Positions 48,098-56,979 are shown, numbered from the stretch's first letter. The stretch is DNA of 64,000 nt from Planosporangium thailandense (GCF_011947195.1 NZ_JAATVY010000002.1:482668-546667); one strand, 5' to 3'. Notes: generated by a model from the letters alone, not told the origin. Numbers and translations are program-made.

Positions 48098-50395
48098 GTG
48101 CCCAAGCCCACCGACCGATCGGGCAACCTGCCCGCCGAGGCGACGAGTTTCGTCGGCCGCCGCCATGAGCTGTCCGAGGCCCGCAAGAAGCTGACCGCCG
48201 CGCGGCTGGTCAGCCTGGTCGGGCCGGGTGGGGTGGGCAAGACGCGCCTGGCGGTCCGCGTCGCGACCGACCTCCGGCGTGGGTTCGGCGACGGTGCATT
48301 TCTGGTCGAGCTCGCCGAACTGGCGGATCCGGCGCTCGTCGGCCACGCCGTCATGGCCGCCCTCGGCCTGCGCGACCAGGCCGCGACCGAGCCGGTGGCC
48401 CTGCTGCGGTCCTACCTGAAGGACAAGCAGTTGCTGCTGGTCGTCGACAACTGTGAGCACCTGCTCGACGCGGCCGCCCGACTCGTCACCGATGTCATCA
48501 AGGCGGCGCCGGGGGTACGCGTGATCGCGACCAGCCGGGAGCCGCTGTCGGTGGCCGGTGAGCACGTGCTGCCCGTTCCTCCACTCCAGCTCCCGTCACC
48601 GCGCGCCGACGAGTCCCTCGCCCAGCTGCGCCAGAACGAGGCGGTCACGCTCTTCGTCGAGCGGGCCGCGGCGGCATCGGGCAGCTTCGAGCTGACCGCC
48701 GGTAACCAGGCGGCGGTCGTCGACGTGTGTCGCCGGCTCGACGGGTTGCCCCTGGCGATCGAGCTGGCGGCGGTGCGCACGCGGGCGCTGAGCCCCGAGC
48801 AGATCCGCGACCGGCTGAGCGGCCGGTTCGACCTGCTCACCAGCGGCAGCCGGGCTGCGTTGCCGCGCCATCAGACGTTGCGCACCACGATCGAGTGGAG
48901 CTACGACCTGCTGGCGCCGGCCGAGCGGACGCTGCTGGCGCGGTTGGGCGTGTTCGCCGGTCGTTTCACCCTCGACGACGTCGAAGCGGTGTGCTGTGGC
49001 GACGACCCGCCGGCGGCACGTGCGCTCGACCTGTTGTCGTCGTTGCTGGACAAGTCGCTGGTGACCAGGGAGGACGCCGCCGGCACCGCCTGCTACCGGC
49101 TGCACGAGACGATGCGTGAGTACGCCCGACACAAACTGCGCGAGGTGGGCGAGGAAGAAGTCGTCGAGGAGCGCTGCGCCGACTACTACCTGGCGCGGTG
49201 TCGGCAGTTCGCGGCAGAGGGGCGTTTCCGGCTGCTCGACTGGCTGGCCTGGGCGGAACTGGAGATCGACAATGTCCGAGCTGTCCTGCACAGCTGTGCC
49301 GACCGGAACGACTCCCGGCGCGGGGTCGACCTCGCTACCTGCCTGATCTGGTACTGGGTCACCCGCGCTACGACCGAGGGGGTGCGGTGGCTCGACGAGC
49401 TACTCGCCCGCGATGCGGAGCCGGTCGCGCACGCGTGGGCGTACTTCGTCCGTGGGTTCCTCGCCGTGTTGCAGAACGACCCGGCGGCGGCCCTGCCGGC
49501 GCTCGACCGCGCTGTGGTGGCGGCCCGCTCAGCGGGACAGTCGGATGTGCTGGCGCAGTCGCTGGCCATGGCGTCGGTCGCCGCGAACGTGGCCGGCGAT
49601 CGAGGATCCGCCGGACGGTTGCTCGACCAGGCCCGTGTCGCCGCCGACGGTCTGGGCGACCTGGGCACCACCCTCATGCTGCACCAGGCCCCGGCGCTCA
49701 ACGGCCTCCTCGACGGTGACCTCGACACCGTCAGGTCCGCCGCGGGGGAGGGGGCTCGGCTCAGCCGCGAAGCGGGCGACCTGTACAGCCTCGACATGAT
49801 GCTGATGAACCAGGGCTTCGCCGCGCTGCTCTCCGGCGACCTTCCCGAGGCCGAGCAGCGGTTCACCGAAGCGCTGCGCATCGCCCACCAGCTCGACGAC
49901 CGGGTGGCCCAATGCCACCTGCTCGGCGCGCTGGGCTGCTGCGCGGCCGCCTCGCGCGAGTCACGGCTGGCAGCACAACTCCTCGGGGCGATGGAGAGCC
50001 TGCGCGGCGAAGCGGGCGCCCGCATCAACGCGGGAATGGCTCCGGCCCTGACGCACGCCACCACATCGGTGACGGCCGCGCTCGGCCCGGCGACATTCGG
50101 GTCGGAGTTCACCGCTGGACAGCAGTTGAGTCGGGACGCCGCGGTACGGCTCGCTCTCCGCGAACTCCCTCCGCCCGCCGCCGCAGCCCCAGGCCGTTCC
50201 AGCGTGGGCATCCTCGGCCAGCGCGAAACCGACGTCGCGCGGTTGGTCGCTGACGGTCTGAGCAACAAGCAGATCGGCGCACGTCTGTTCATCTCCGAAC
50301 GCACCGTCGAAAGCCACGTACGCAATATCCTCAACAAGCTCGGCTTCACCTCACGAGCCCAGGTCGCCGCCTGGATGGCCACGCCGGACCGCTAA
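48098..50395 (+). CDS. LuxR-family regulator with an NB-ARC ATPase and TPR-like region
   Basis: 765 residues from GTG 48098. The N-terminal P-loop ATPase has SFVGRRHEL, Walker A GPGGVGKT (about 42-49), Walker B LLLVVDNCEHLLDA (about 110-125), RVIATSREPL (sensor) and GLPLAIELAA. The middle (about 330-650) is a helical TPR-like region. The C-terminus (about 703-760) is a LuxR helix-turn-helix: RETDVARLVADGLSNKQIGARLFISERTVESHVRNILNKL. STAND-type regulators of this build sense a ligand or partner and then activate transcription. It is divergent from the small DUF4386 operon. Confidence 0.92.
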   Translation: MPKPTDRSGNLPAEATSFVGRRHELSEARKKLTAARLVSLVGPGGVGKTRLAVRVATDLRRGFGDGAFLVELAELADPALVGHAVMAALGLRDQAATEPVALLRSYLKDKQLLLVVDNCEHLLDAAARLVTDVIKAAPGVRVIATSREPLSVAGEHVLPVPPLQLPSPRADESLAQLRQNEAVTLFVERAAAASGSFELTAGNQAAVVDVCRRLDGLPLAIELAAVRTRALSPEQIRDRLSGRFDLLTSGSRAALPRHQTLRTTIEWSYDLLAPAERTLLARLGVFAGRFTLDDVEAVCCGDDPPAARALDLLSSLLDKSLVTREDAAGTACYRLHETMREYARHKLREVGEEEVVEERCADYYLARCRQFAAEGRFRLLDWLAWAELEIDNVRAVLHSCADRNDSRRGVDLATCLIWYWVTRATTEGVRWLDELLARDAEPVAHAWAYFVRGFLAVLQNDPAAALPALDRAVVAARSAGQSDVLAQSLAMASVAANVAGDRGSAGRLLDQARVAADGLGDLGTTLMLHQAPALNGLLDGDLDTVRSAAGEGARLSREAGDLYSLDMMLMNQGFAALLSGDLPEAEQRFTEALRIAHQLDDRVAQCHLLGALGCCAAASRESRLAAQLLGAMESLRGEAGARINAGMAPALTHATTSVTAALGPATFGSEFTAGQQLSRDAAVRLALRELPPPAAAAPGRSSVGILGQRETDVARLVADGLSNKQIGARLFISERTVESHVRNILNKLGFTSRAQVAAWMATPDR

Positions 50396-50476
50396 CGGCC
50401 GGACTGATCTTCCGGTGCCGCCGTGCGCACCATCCTCATGGACCGGCTCAGCAGATGGCCATTGATCCAAAGTGCG

Positions 50477-52060
50477 CTAGCTGCCGGCGGTACGGCGGAA
50501 CAACAGGACACCGTCGTCCTGGCGTACCAGGGTGTACCCCTCTGCGGGGAGGTCAGCCAACCGGGCCGCCTGCAGATTCGGATCCGGGAAAGCCTTCGGC
50601 TGGGCAAAGGTGACGATCCACTCGGGCCGTACTCCCTGCGCCCGTTCCTGGGGGAAGAGGTAGACGGTGGTTCGGTTGGTCAACTGTGGAGCGAGCCAGT
50701 TGTCTGCGGCGACCACCGCACCATCCGGGATCTGCCGCAGGACGTCGCGTGCTGCTGTCGCAGTCGGGTCGGGGCGCCAGGCGACCGAGGTGAGGTCCCA
50801 CAGTGGCAGACCCGGCGCAAGCGTGGCCGTCACCATCGCGCAGGAGGTAGCCGCGGCGACGGTGACCGGACGGGCGAGATGTGGCCGGCGGCTGCGGAGT
50901 CGGGCCAAACCATCAACGAATGCGACGAACACGACGGGCATCAGCACCGCGCTGTAGTGGTTGTTGGTCCTCCAGTGGTCAGGATTGTTCGACCAGAATC
51001 GCCAGGCCAGGGTCGGCAGCGCCATGATCATGATTGGTGAGCGCAGCGCGAGCAGTGCGCTCGGGGCAAGCACCAGAAGCAGGGTATGCAGCTTGACCGA
51101 CGGGGTGAGCAACCGGGTGACGGGATCCTGACTCGCCCCTGCCGCGTAGCTGAGGTACGAAAAATGGCCCCCCGGATTCAGCGCGGGGATGATCACCATG
51201 ATCACCAGCAGGACGACGGCGAGCGCGGCCGCGGTGACGGCTGCGCCAAGGCGCCGCCGACCGTGCAGCGCCAGGTAGATCCCGATCATGGCGACTGTGA
51301 TCGGCATATCCTCCTTGACCAGTGCCAGCGGCGCGGCCCAGACGACGGCAGCGCGCCAGCGCTCCCGTACGAGCGATTCGAGGCTGAACGCGAGCAGCGG
51401 CACCGCGAAGCAGATCTCGTGGAAATCGAAGCCGGCGGCGTTCTGCAGCCCCCACGACAGGCCATATCCGGCCCCGATGACGAAGCCCGGGACGGTACCG
51501 GCAACGCGGATGGCCAGGCGCGTGACCGGGATTGCGGAGCAGGACAACAGTGCGGCTTGGGCGACCTGCAGCGTGATGGGACTGGGGAACAACCGGTACA
51601 TCGGGGCAAGCGTCACCAGGATCGGGTGGAAGTGGTCGCCCAGCAGGTTGAAGCCAGGACCTTTGAGCGGTGAGATCGGCGCCCGCAACCAGGCGTACGC
51701 CCGCACGGCCTGCTCGAAGATGCCCAGGTCGTACCCTGACGTCTGCAGCCGACGATGCCTGGAGACCGACAACGCGGCGTAGCCGGCAAACAGCAGGGCG
51801 GCGAGCAGGTACGGCAGGACCGACCGTTGTTCCCTCCGCGTGGTGGTGTCGCTGTCAGGTACCTCCTGGGCTGTCCTGAGTGTTCGGGAGCCCGCGGCGA
51901 GCCCGCGGATCCTGCGCGTGGTGGTGGACTTGCCGACGCCGTTCGGACCGCGGAAACCGGTGCCGGTGGCCGGCTCACGGGTGGATGAGGCGCCATCGAC
52001 GGGGGTATCACCGCCGTACCGCTTGGTCAGGCGTTCCGCAAACGTCATGTCGGCCACCAT
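50477..52060 (-). CDS. DUF2079 membrane protein fused to an ABC-ATPase remnant
   Basis: 527 residues. The bulk (about residue 85 on) is a DUF2079 polytopic protein (YAALSVSRHRRLQTSGYDLGIFEQAVRAYAWLR with acidic D near TM1, like GT-C proteins; about 10 helices; C-terminal soluble part AADNWLAPQLTNRTTVYLFPQE). The first 60 residues read TFAERLTKRYGGDTPVDGAS and GFRGPNGVGKSTTTRRIRGLAA, which is an ABC transporter N-terminus with an intact Walker A but nothing after it. No other start is available in this frame, so the DUF2079 gene appears to have lost its own start and gained one from an ABC gene. Confidence 0.85.
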   Translation of the reverse strand: MVADMTFAERLTKRYGGDTPVDGASSTREPATGTGFRGPNGVGKSTTTRRIRGLAAGSRTLRTAQEVPDSDTTTRREQRSVLPYLLAALLFAGYAALSVSRHRRLQTSGYDLGIFEQAVRAYAWLRAPISPLKGPGFNLLGDHFHPILVTLAPMYRLFPSPITLQVAQAALLSCSAIPVTRLAIRVAGTVPGFVIGAGYGLSWGLQNAAGFDFHEICFAVPLLAFSLESLVRERWRAAVVWAAPLALVKEDMPITVAMIGIYLALHGRRRLGAAVTAAALAVVLLVIMVIIPALNPGGHFSYLSYAAGASQDPVTRLLTPSVKLHTLLLVLAPSALLALRSPIMIMALPTLAWRFWSNNPDHWRTNNHYSAVLMPVVFVAFVDGLARLRSRRPHLARPVTVAAATSCAMVTATLAPGLPLWDLTSVAWRPDPTATAARDVLRQIPDGAVVAADNWLAPQLTNRTTVYLFPQERAQGVRPEWIVTFAQPKAFPDPNLQAARLADLPAEGYTLVRQDDGVLLFRRTAGS

Positions 52061-52844
52061 TCTTCAGCGTCGATACAGTGATGCCGCGTCGGTTGTGTGT
52101 GCTGTTCGTGACCGAGGCGGACAGCATCCGGCAGGGGAGTGGGTGATTCCGCAGGCCCGCAACCTGATTGCGGGCCTCGGCGAGCGGGCGAGCGGGCGAG
52201 CGGACCGGCTCCGGTTCCTATCGCCTGAGCCGTTCGCTGGGCAGGGTGCGGCGAGACCGTCGCGGCGGCCTGATCGGCGGATACTCGCAGGCCGCGTGAT
52301 GCGACCGACCATCTGGCACCCACGGGTCGCCGTCGGCCGACGGTTTCGGAGAAGAATCCTGCACCACTACCCCCTCGAGGTCACAAAGTCGTCGTACTGA
52401 CTTGGAACTGCTTGGGGTTGCGCTATGTGCGACCATGCGGTGCGGAACCACGTCGGCGGTACCGGGCTCACTACGCCATCGGTACTAGGCCGACGGTAGT
52501 GCGGTACCCGCACCACCGCGGCCTATACCCGGGGCGCCGACTAATTCAGGTGACTCAGCCGGGGCGGCCGGATCACACCGACCATGGCGCCCTTCGGACC
52601 CGTAGATCAGCGTGGGGAATCGGCCCGTCGCCGGATCGGCCGCTCATGGCCCCCGGTAGTCGGCCTTCTCAAGGGGCCGCCTCAGTGCAACGGGGAGGGG
52701 CGGAAAACGTTAGGCCTCTATATAAGAGAGAGCTGATCCGGATGGCTGAGCGCGCCGGTACACCAAGTGGTTGCCATCCGGGCCGTTACCCCCGTTGCTA
52801 TGGAGCAGTTAGACCCGGGGTTTCACCCCGGAAGGAGCATCTCC
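52061..52844. other. Long intergenic region; no gene seen
   Basis: 784 bp. No frame on either strand has both a start signal and protein-like composition. An AT-rich patch at 52712-52732 (CTCTATATAAG) could be the -10 region for the lipoprotein gene. A 7-bp hairpin sits at 52815-52831 just before its ribosome site. Confidence 0.5.
52815..52831 (+). promoter_or_regulatory. Hairpin abutting the lipoprotein ribosome-binding site
   Basis: CCGGGGT (52815-52821), loop TTC, ACCCCGG (52825-52831), immediately followed by AAGGAG and ATG 52845. The stem's last G is the first base of GAAGGAG-like sequence, so folding could limit ribosome access. Confidence 0.35.
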
Positions 52845-53363
52845 ATGCATATCGGTCGAGCTGTTGCGGCAGGAACGGCGGTCTCTATTGCGTTTGCGCT
52901 GGGCGCCTGTGGTGGCAAGGCCAGTGACACGCCGGCTGCCACCGCGACGAGGTCAACGGCGGCCGCCAGTCCCACGCCAAGTGCCGAACCGAAGACGGTT
53001 GACGCGGCGAAGGCCGCTGCTCAACGGGAGTTCGACTTGTACGCCGCAGGTGACTGGGCCGGTGCGTGGGACTTGTGGACCAAGGCTGGCAAGGCCGCAT
53101 TCAGCCGATCCGATTACTCCCGCTTGCACACGGAGTGCAAGACCTTGACGGGCTTGACGTTCGAGATCACCAACGCCCGGCTGGAGAACGACACGACGGC
53201 GGTGGTGGCGTACAAGCGTTCCATCGCCGCGGGTACCGCAAACATGATGTACGAGGACGGCGGGTGGCGGTACCAGCCGGACGCCAGCTCGATGGCGGAC
53301 TACGCAAAGGGTGTCGACAAGCTCATCGCTGACAGCAAGCAGGAAGGGCGCTGCGGCGATTAG
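52845..53363 (+). CDS. Secreted lipoprotein, NTF2-like, unknown function
   Basis: 172 residues from ATG 52845 with GAAGGAG upstream. Signal sequence and lipobox FALGAC (lipidated Cys near residue 21), a Ser/Thr/Ala-rich linker, then AAKAAAQREFDLYAAGDWAGAWDLWTKAGKAAFSRSDYSRLHTECKT and a beta-rich end (TTAVVAYKRS, MMYEDGGWRYQPD). The D-W-x-x-A-W-D-L-W and end-strand layout is like small secreted NTF2-like domains. It is probably anchored on the outer face of the membrane. Confidence 0.87.
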   Translation: MHIGRAVAAGTAVSIAFALGACGGKASDTPAATATRSTAAASPTPSAEPKTVDAAKAAAQREFDLYAAGDWAGAWDLWTKAGKAAFSRSDYSRLHTECKTLTGLTFEITNARLENDTTAVVAYKRSIAAGTANMMYEDGGWRYQPDASSMADYAKGVDKLIADSKQEGRCGD

Positions 53364-53403
53364 TACGACCGGAGCGCTATCGAGTCGCGTCGGGCGCACC
53401 GCA

Positions 53404-53444
53404 GGTCGCGGGCCGGTTCCCAGCGTGGGAGCCGGCCCGCGACC
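53404..53444. terminator. Bidirectional terminator hairpin
   Basis: A 19-bp stem with one wobble (53404-53422 with 53426-53444, loop GCG) lies between the lipoprotein gene and the convergent CxxC gene. Both genes end near it, so it can serve both. Confidence 0.8.
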
Positions 53445-53503
53445 AAGTTGGCCCCCAGGGCTTTGCCCCTGCGGACAAGACCGCTGGACTCTGGAACGAT
53501 CGT

Positions 53504-53755
53504 CTAGGGCTCCTGATCGTCGTCAGGGCGGGGCTGTTGCCGGAGCCATCCCATGAACCGCTCGTACAACAGGTGTGCTGGTTCGGTCCGCAAGTCCTGT
53601 GCGGCGTCGATGAAGTGGCCACCCATCAGTAGCGTCAGTGACGCGGGCGCGCCGTCGAACTCGGCGAGCAGTTGGGAACGACGCGTATGGCAGGGCCAGT
53701 GTCCGCCGCAGCCAGCGCACGTCCAATCCGGCCGTACCGGTGCGTGGAGGTTCAT
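53504..53755 (-). CDS. CxxC mini-protein, Zn-ribbon-like, paralogue of 22587-22886
   Basis: 83 residues from ATG 53755. APVRPDWTCAGCGGHWPCHTRRSQLLAEFDGAPASLTLLMGGHF matches the family seen at 22587 (RPDWLCGGCGQRWPCRTRKSQLLAEYHGARA). The C-x2-C-G-x3-W-P-C spacing suggests a metal site. Its ATG overlaps the stop of the upstream 54-residue gene by 4 bp. The longer start at 53857 would overlap that gene by 106 bp and is rejected. Confidence 0.78.
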   Translation of the reverse strand: MNLHAPVRPDWTCAGCGGHWPCHTRRSQLLAEFDGAPASLTLLMGGHFIDAAQDLRTEPAHLLYERFMGWLRQQPRPDDDQEP

Positions 53756-53916
53756 GCCGGCCAGTGGCCCGGTGCGTCGGTAATGAGCGCGCGCAGCACG
53801 CCCCAGGGCCATCGCTCGCCGCACCCGCACATCCGGCGCAGCCTCCTCCATGACCACCTCCGCTGGTGCCTGCGACGAACCCCGGTGCGGTACCGCTCGA
53901 TGTACGGGCTTGGCAT
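53752..53916 (-). CDS. Small basic Cys/Trp protein coupled to the CxxC mini-protein
   Basis: 54 residues from ATG 53916, with GGAGG 7 nt before it: PSPYIERYRTGVRRRHQRRW, then CGCGERWPWGVLRALITDAPG. Strongly basic, with a C-x-C-G-x3-W-P motif like its downstream neighbour. The ATGA overlap with that gene indicates coupled translation. The operon diverges from a GntR gene (54277). Function is unknown; DNA or RNA binding is possible from the charge. Confidence 0.65.
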   Translation of the reverse strand: MPSPYIERYRTGVRRRHQRRWSWRRLRRMCGCGERWPWGVLRALITDAPGHWPA

Positions 53917-54276
53917 CGCACGTCCTCCGGCATGTGGAACTGGATCCCGGGCTTTCTCGAGTTGGGTAGGCGATGCCGAACGCCCGCCTCGGCTGCCTCG
54001 ATGACGTGCACTTCGCTCAGCAACTGGAAATCTCCATCCCGGTGCGGGAGAGAGGTGACCCAGCGAGGAGACGGCTCTGGCGCACGGCTCCCCGCCGGGT
54101 GTCTGCACCTTGAAGCAACCCCGTGAGGGGTGATCTCCCGCTGGCTGCCACGCAAGGGGAGGCTCAAGGCGAACTTAGGTGGCTTAGGAGGCTAAGTCAA
54201 CAGGAGCGCCGCACCTGCTTGTGATCGCCAGTTGCACGTGGTCGGATTGTGCTGCCACGCAAGGGGAGACACGTCC
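53917..54276. other. Divergent promoter region with an 18-bp direct repeat
   Basis: 360 bp between the CxxC operon and the GntR gene. The 18-bp repeat lies at 54144-54161 and 54251-54268. No gene is visible. Confidence 0.5.
54144..54268 (+). repeat. Pair of 18-bp direct repeats before the GntR gene
   Basis: GCTGCCACGCAAGGGGAG occurs at 54144-54161 and 54251-54268. The second copy contains the ribosome site of the GntR gene (AAGGGGAG). This looks like a duplicated leader. Confidence 0.75.
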
Positions 54277-54522
54277 ATGCCATCTGCAACGCCGGACTAC
54301 ATGCGTATCGCGGACATCATCGAAGGCGAGATCAGATCGGGGAAGCGCGAGCCCGGCAGCAAACTGCCGACCATTGCTGAGTTGTGTGGTCAGTACAAGG
54401 TCAGCGACAACACGGTCAAGTCGGCGTTCATCAGGTTGGAAGCCAGGGGATTGCTGCACCGCCATCAGGGCCGGGGCGTCTACGTGACCGATCCCTCGGA
54501 GTGGTACGGCCGAACGGGTTGA
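54277..54522 (+). CDS. Minimal GntR-family regulator (DNA-binding domain only)
   Basis: 81 residues from ATG 54277. TPDYMRIADIIEGEIRSGKREPGSKLPTIAELCGQYKVSDNTVKSAFIRLEARGLLHRHQGRGVYV is a complete GntR winged helix. No ligand domain follows. Such short GntR proteins often sit beside small CxxC proteins in actinobacteria; here the divergent neighbour is such an operon, which it may control. Confidence 0.88.
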   Translation: MPSATPDYMRIADIIEGEIRSGKREPGSKLPTIAELCGQYKVSDNTVKSAFIRLEARGLLHRHQGRGVYVTDPSEWYGRTG

Positions 54523-54621
54523 CGTTCGAAATGCGTTGATGTACTGGCGCCGCCAGCCAGTGCCGTTGCGTCGAGCGCCGTTGCGCTGCCGGTGTGGCAA
54601 ACCCCGCCCGGCTGAGCATGG

Positions 54622-54981
54622 TCACGTCGTCGGGGCGATCGGCCCGCTCGGCCCGGTGGAGCGTTCGGGGACGACGAGTTCGTCGTACAGGCCGGTCTGG
54701 CGCAACTGCGCGGCGACGAAGCCGTTGGCGTTGCGTACCGCGAAGCCCAGGTGCCGTTGGGTCGCGGCGTTGCGGCCGGCGGCCAGAGCGCCGATGCCGG
54801 TGGAGTCGATGAACGTCACGTGCAGCAGATCCACCATGATCTTTGTCGGCATCTGGTGGGTGACGGTGTCGATGAGGATGTCGCGCAGCCGGTTGGAGCT
54901 CTGGATGTCGACCTCACCGCGCACCTCGACCAGCACACTGCCGTCGGGTGCCCGGCGGGTGTAGATCATCGCTCCTGTCAT
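54622..54981 (-). CDS. STAS-domain anti-sigma factor antagonist
   Basis: 119 residues from ATG 54981. GSVLVEVRGEVDIQSSNRLRDILIDTV, KIMVDLLHVTFIDSTGIGALAAGRNAA and LGFAVRNANGFVAAQLRQTGLYDEL give the SpoIIAA fold; the phosphorylation Ser is in FIDSTG. Start choice rests on AAGGAAG upstream; longer starts exist. It likely takes part in a partner-switch controlling a sigma factor. Confidence 0.9.
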   Translation of the reverse strand: MTGAMIYTRRAPDGSVLVEVRGEVDIQSSNRLRDILIDTVTHQMPTKIMVDLLHVTFIDSTGIGALAAGRNAATQRHLGFAVRNANGFVAAQLRQTGLYDELVVPERSTGPSGPIAPTT

Positions 54982-55282
54982 ACCGCTCGCCGTCTTCCTT
55001 CGCATGATGTCCGACAGGTCCACCGTACGTCGAGGGTAAAAACTGGACGAACGGACGGCAACAATTACTAATCTGCACAATGGTCGTTACACAGCGCGAT
55101 GGCCGAGGTGGGCATCCTTCGGGCCGTGTGTGAAAAACTTCTGGTCCCCGACGCGGCCGGTCGCCTGCCGTCGACGACGCAGGTCACGTCCGCCATGGCG
55201 GTGACGACGTTCCATGCCGCACGAATCATCCGCTATCCGGTCACCTGGACATGCCCGTTCGTATGACTACGATGGCCGAACT

Positions 55283-55663
55283 ATGGACACAGCAGTCGCC
55301 GACGAACAGCCGAAGCTGCGGATCACCGTCGATCCGACCGGGCCCGACGAGGTCGTCGTAGCCGTGTACGGCGAACTCGACTGCGCCACCGCCGACCAGT
55401 TCCGAGGGGTCCTCACCGAGCTACTGAACCGCGGCGACATCCACGCCATCGGCGTGGACCTTCGCGGGCTGGCCTTCATCGACTCCACCGGCGTCGGCAC
55501 GCTGGTGGTTGCCCAGCGCATCAGCGCCCAGGTCGGGGTCCGGCTGCGGCTGATCGCGGTGAGCGCCTTCGCCACCCGCGTCCTCGGCATCCTCGGCGTG
55601 GACGTCATGCTCGGACTACCCCCGGCCCGTATCGACCGGGCCGACCTCGTCCACACCGACTGA
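55283..55663 (+). CDS. STAS-domain anti-sigma factor antagonist
   Basis: 126 residues from ATG 55283. ITVDPTGPDEVVVAVYGELDCATADQF, GVDLRGLAFIDSTGVGTLVVA and VRLRLIAVSAFATRVLGILGV match SpoIIAA/RsbV-type antagonists with Ser in FIDSTG. It is divergent from the other STAS gene. Its kinase partner is not adjacent; the MEDS-HATPase at 27324 is a candidate type, but many exist in such genomes. Confidence 0.92.
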   Translation: MDTAVADEQPKLRITVDPTGPDEVVVAVYGELDCATADQFRGVLTELLNRGDIHAIGVDLRGLAFIDSTGVGTLVVAQRISAQVGVRLRLIAVSAFATRVLGILGVDVMLGLPPARIDRADLVHTD

Positions 55664-55702
55664 TTCGTCGAGCCGCAGGAGGCGTATGCGTGGTTCCGCT
55701 CG

Positions 55703-56476
55703 TCACCGCTGTCCGGACGGGGTGCGCCGCCGCAACAGCCACAGGCCGTAGGCGAGCAGGATGATGTCCTGGGCGACGAGGATCGGGATGGCCGGCAACG
55801 CCCCGACAGCGGCGAACAGGTCGGTCATCAGGTGCAGGAGCATCAGCGGCCAGATGGTGTTGGTGCGTAGCCGGAGCGCGGCGTACCCGACGCCGAAGCA
55901 GGCCGCGCCGACCGCCTGCGCCACGACCAGCGCCACGCTGGGGCGGAACAGGACGTTGGTCAGGTGGGCGGCGCCGAACAGCGCCGAGCCGAGCAGTACC
56001 GACGGCAGCGTCCCGGTGGGGCGCAGAATGCGCAGGACCACGCCGCGCCACAGCGCCTCCTCCATGAAGCCGGTCAATGCGTACCCGGTGATGAGCATCG
56101 CCAGCAGTCCGGCGGCGACCGGTCGGAACCCGGTCAGCACAGGCACCACGGTCAGCGCGGCCGGCAGCGCCAGCAGGCGCAGGTCGCGCCATTCCGCGCG
56201 GCCGTTGAAGCCGGCCGTGCGCCACCAGCGCAAGCCGGTGAGCAGCGCGACGGCCAGGGCGGCGACCCCCACGCTCGCGAGCAGAGACTGCGCCATCCCG
56301 GACCATGACGGGGCCAGCGTGCGGGCCAGGACGGCGCCGCCCACGATGACCGCGGCATTGGCCAGGTAGCACAGCAGCGCGGCGATTCTGGGGCGGCGCG
56401 TGATCAGGGGGTACGGACGGTGCGGCGCCGTGACGCCGGCGCGGTCGGTCGGAGTGACGTCGGTGGTGATCGTCAT
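55703..56476 (-). CDS. CPBP-family intramembrane metalloprotease
   Basis: 257 residues with about seven membrane segments. Motifs: TGFMEEALWRGVVLRIL (E-E-x-x-x-R), LFGAAHLTNVLF (H) and LMLLHLMTDLFA (H-x-x-x-D). Rce1/CPBP family, role unknown. It is convergent with the STAS gene at 55283. Upstream a pair of 22-bp direct repeats is found at 56596-56645. Confidence 0.9.
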   Translation of the reverse strand: MTITTDVTPTDRAGVTAPHRPYPLITRRPRIAALLCYLANAAVIVGGAVLARTLAPSWSGMAQSLLASVGVAALAVALLTGLRWWRTAGFNGRAEWRDLRLLALPAALTVVPVLTGFRPVAAGLLAMLITGYALTGFMEEALWRGVVLRILRPTGTLPSVLLGSALFGAAHLTNVLFRPSVALVVAQAVGAACFGVGYAALRLRTNTIWPLMLLHLMTDLFAAVGALPAIPILVAQDIILLAYGLWLLRRRTPSGQR

Positions 56477-56595
56477 CGCGGGCTCCTTCGCGGGAGGGCG
56501 GGATGCCTAGAAGCCTGCGCGATGAGCCGGGGTGACGGCGTCGGCGTGGTGGCGGGGTGCGCGGGGTGCCTTTCGGCCGGGCCGGGTCGGCGCAA

Positions 56596-56645
56596 TGACG
56601 TAGTCGTCACGGCGACGATGCATTGACGCGGTCGTCACGGCGACG
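56596..56645 (+). repeat. Two 22-bp direct repeats, 28-bp period, upstream of the CPBP gene
   Basis: TGACG-x-x-GTCGTCACGGCGACG occurs at 56596-56617 and 56624-56645 (20 of 22 identical). Each contains the dyad CGTCACGGCGACG-like core. A 28-bp period suggests two protein dimers on nearly one face of the DNA. The gap 56477-56804 has no gene. Confidence 0.6.
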
Positions 56646-56804
56646 GCACGACGGTCCGGGTGCGCGCGCCGCTGGTACGTCATTCGGCCGAGGCCGGCGC
56701 GGCGGGAGCGCCGACCGCCTGACAGGCGATCGAGCCGATCCGGCCGGCGCGCCGGCGGCCCAGAGTGGTCCGTGACGGGAATTGCTGACGGAAGGGCCAC
56801 GGCC

Positions 56805-56972
56805 ATGTCGACGACCCAATGGGTCATCACCCTCGGACCGCTCGCCTGGGTCCTGCTGCGTAACGTCGGCACGAGGTTCGTACTGATGGCCCTGGCCATG
56901 GTGCTCGTCCGGCCGGTTTCCACGTTCGCGGTGCTGCGGCGTGCCGCCCACCCGGCCGTCACGATCGGGTGA
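56805..56972 (+). CDS. Small membrane protein, weakly supported
   Basis: 55 residues from ATG 56805: STTQWVITLGPLAWVLLRNV, GTRFVLMALAMVLVRPVSTFAVLRRAAHP. One or two hydrophobic segments. It stops 7 bp before the receiver gene, so it may be its operon leader. No family is recognised. Confidence 0.48.
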   Translation: MSTTQWVITLGPLAWVLLRNVGTRFVLMALAMVLVRPVSTFAVLRRAAHPAVTIG

Positions 56973-56979
56973 GCCTGGG

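Noticed and set aside
53504..53857. Longer version of the CxxC mini-protein starting at 53857
   Set aside because: It would overlap the small coupled gene by 106 bp; ATG 53755 gives the ATGA overlap and matches the paralogue's start.
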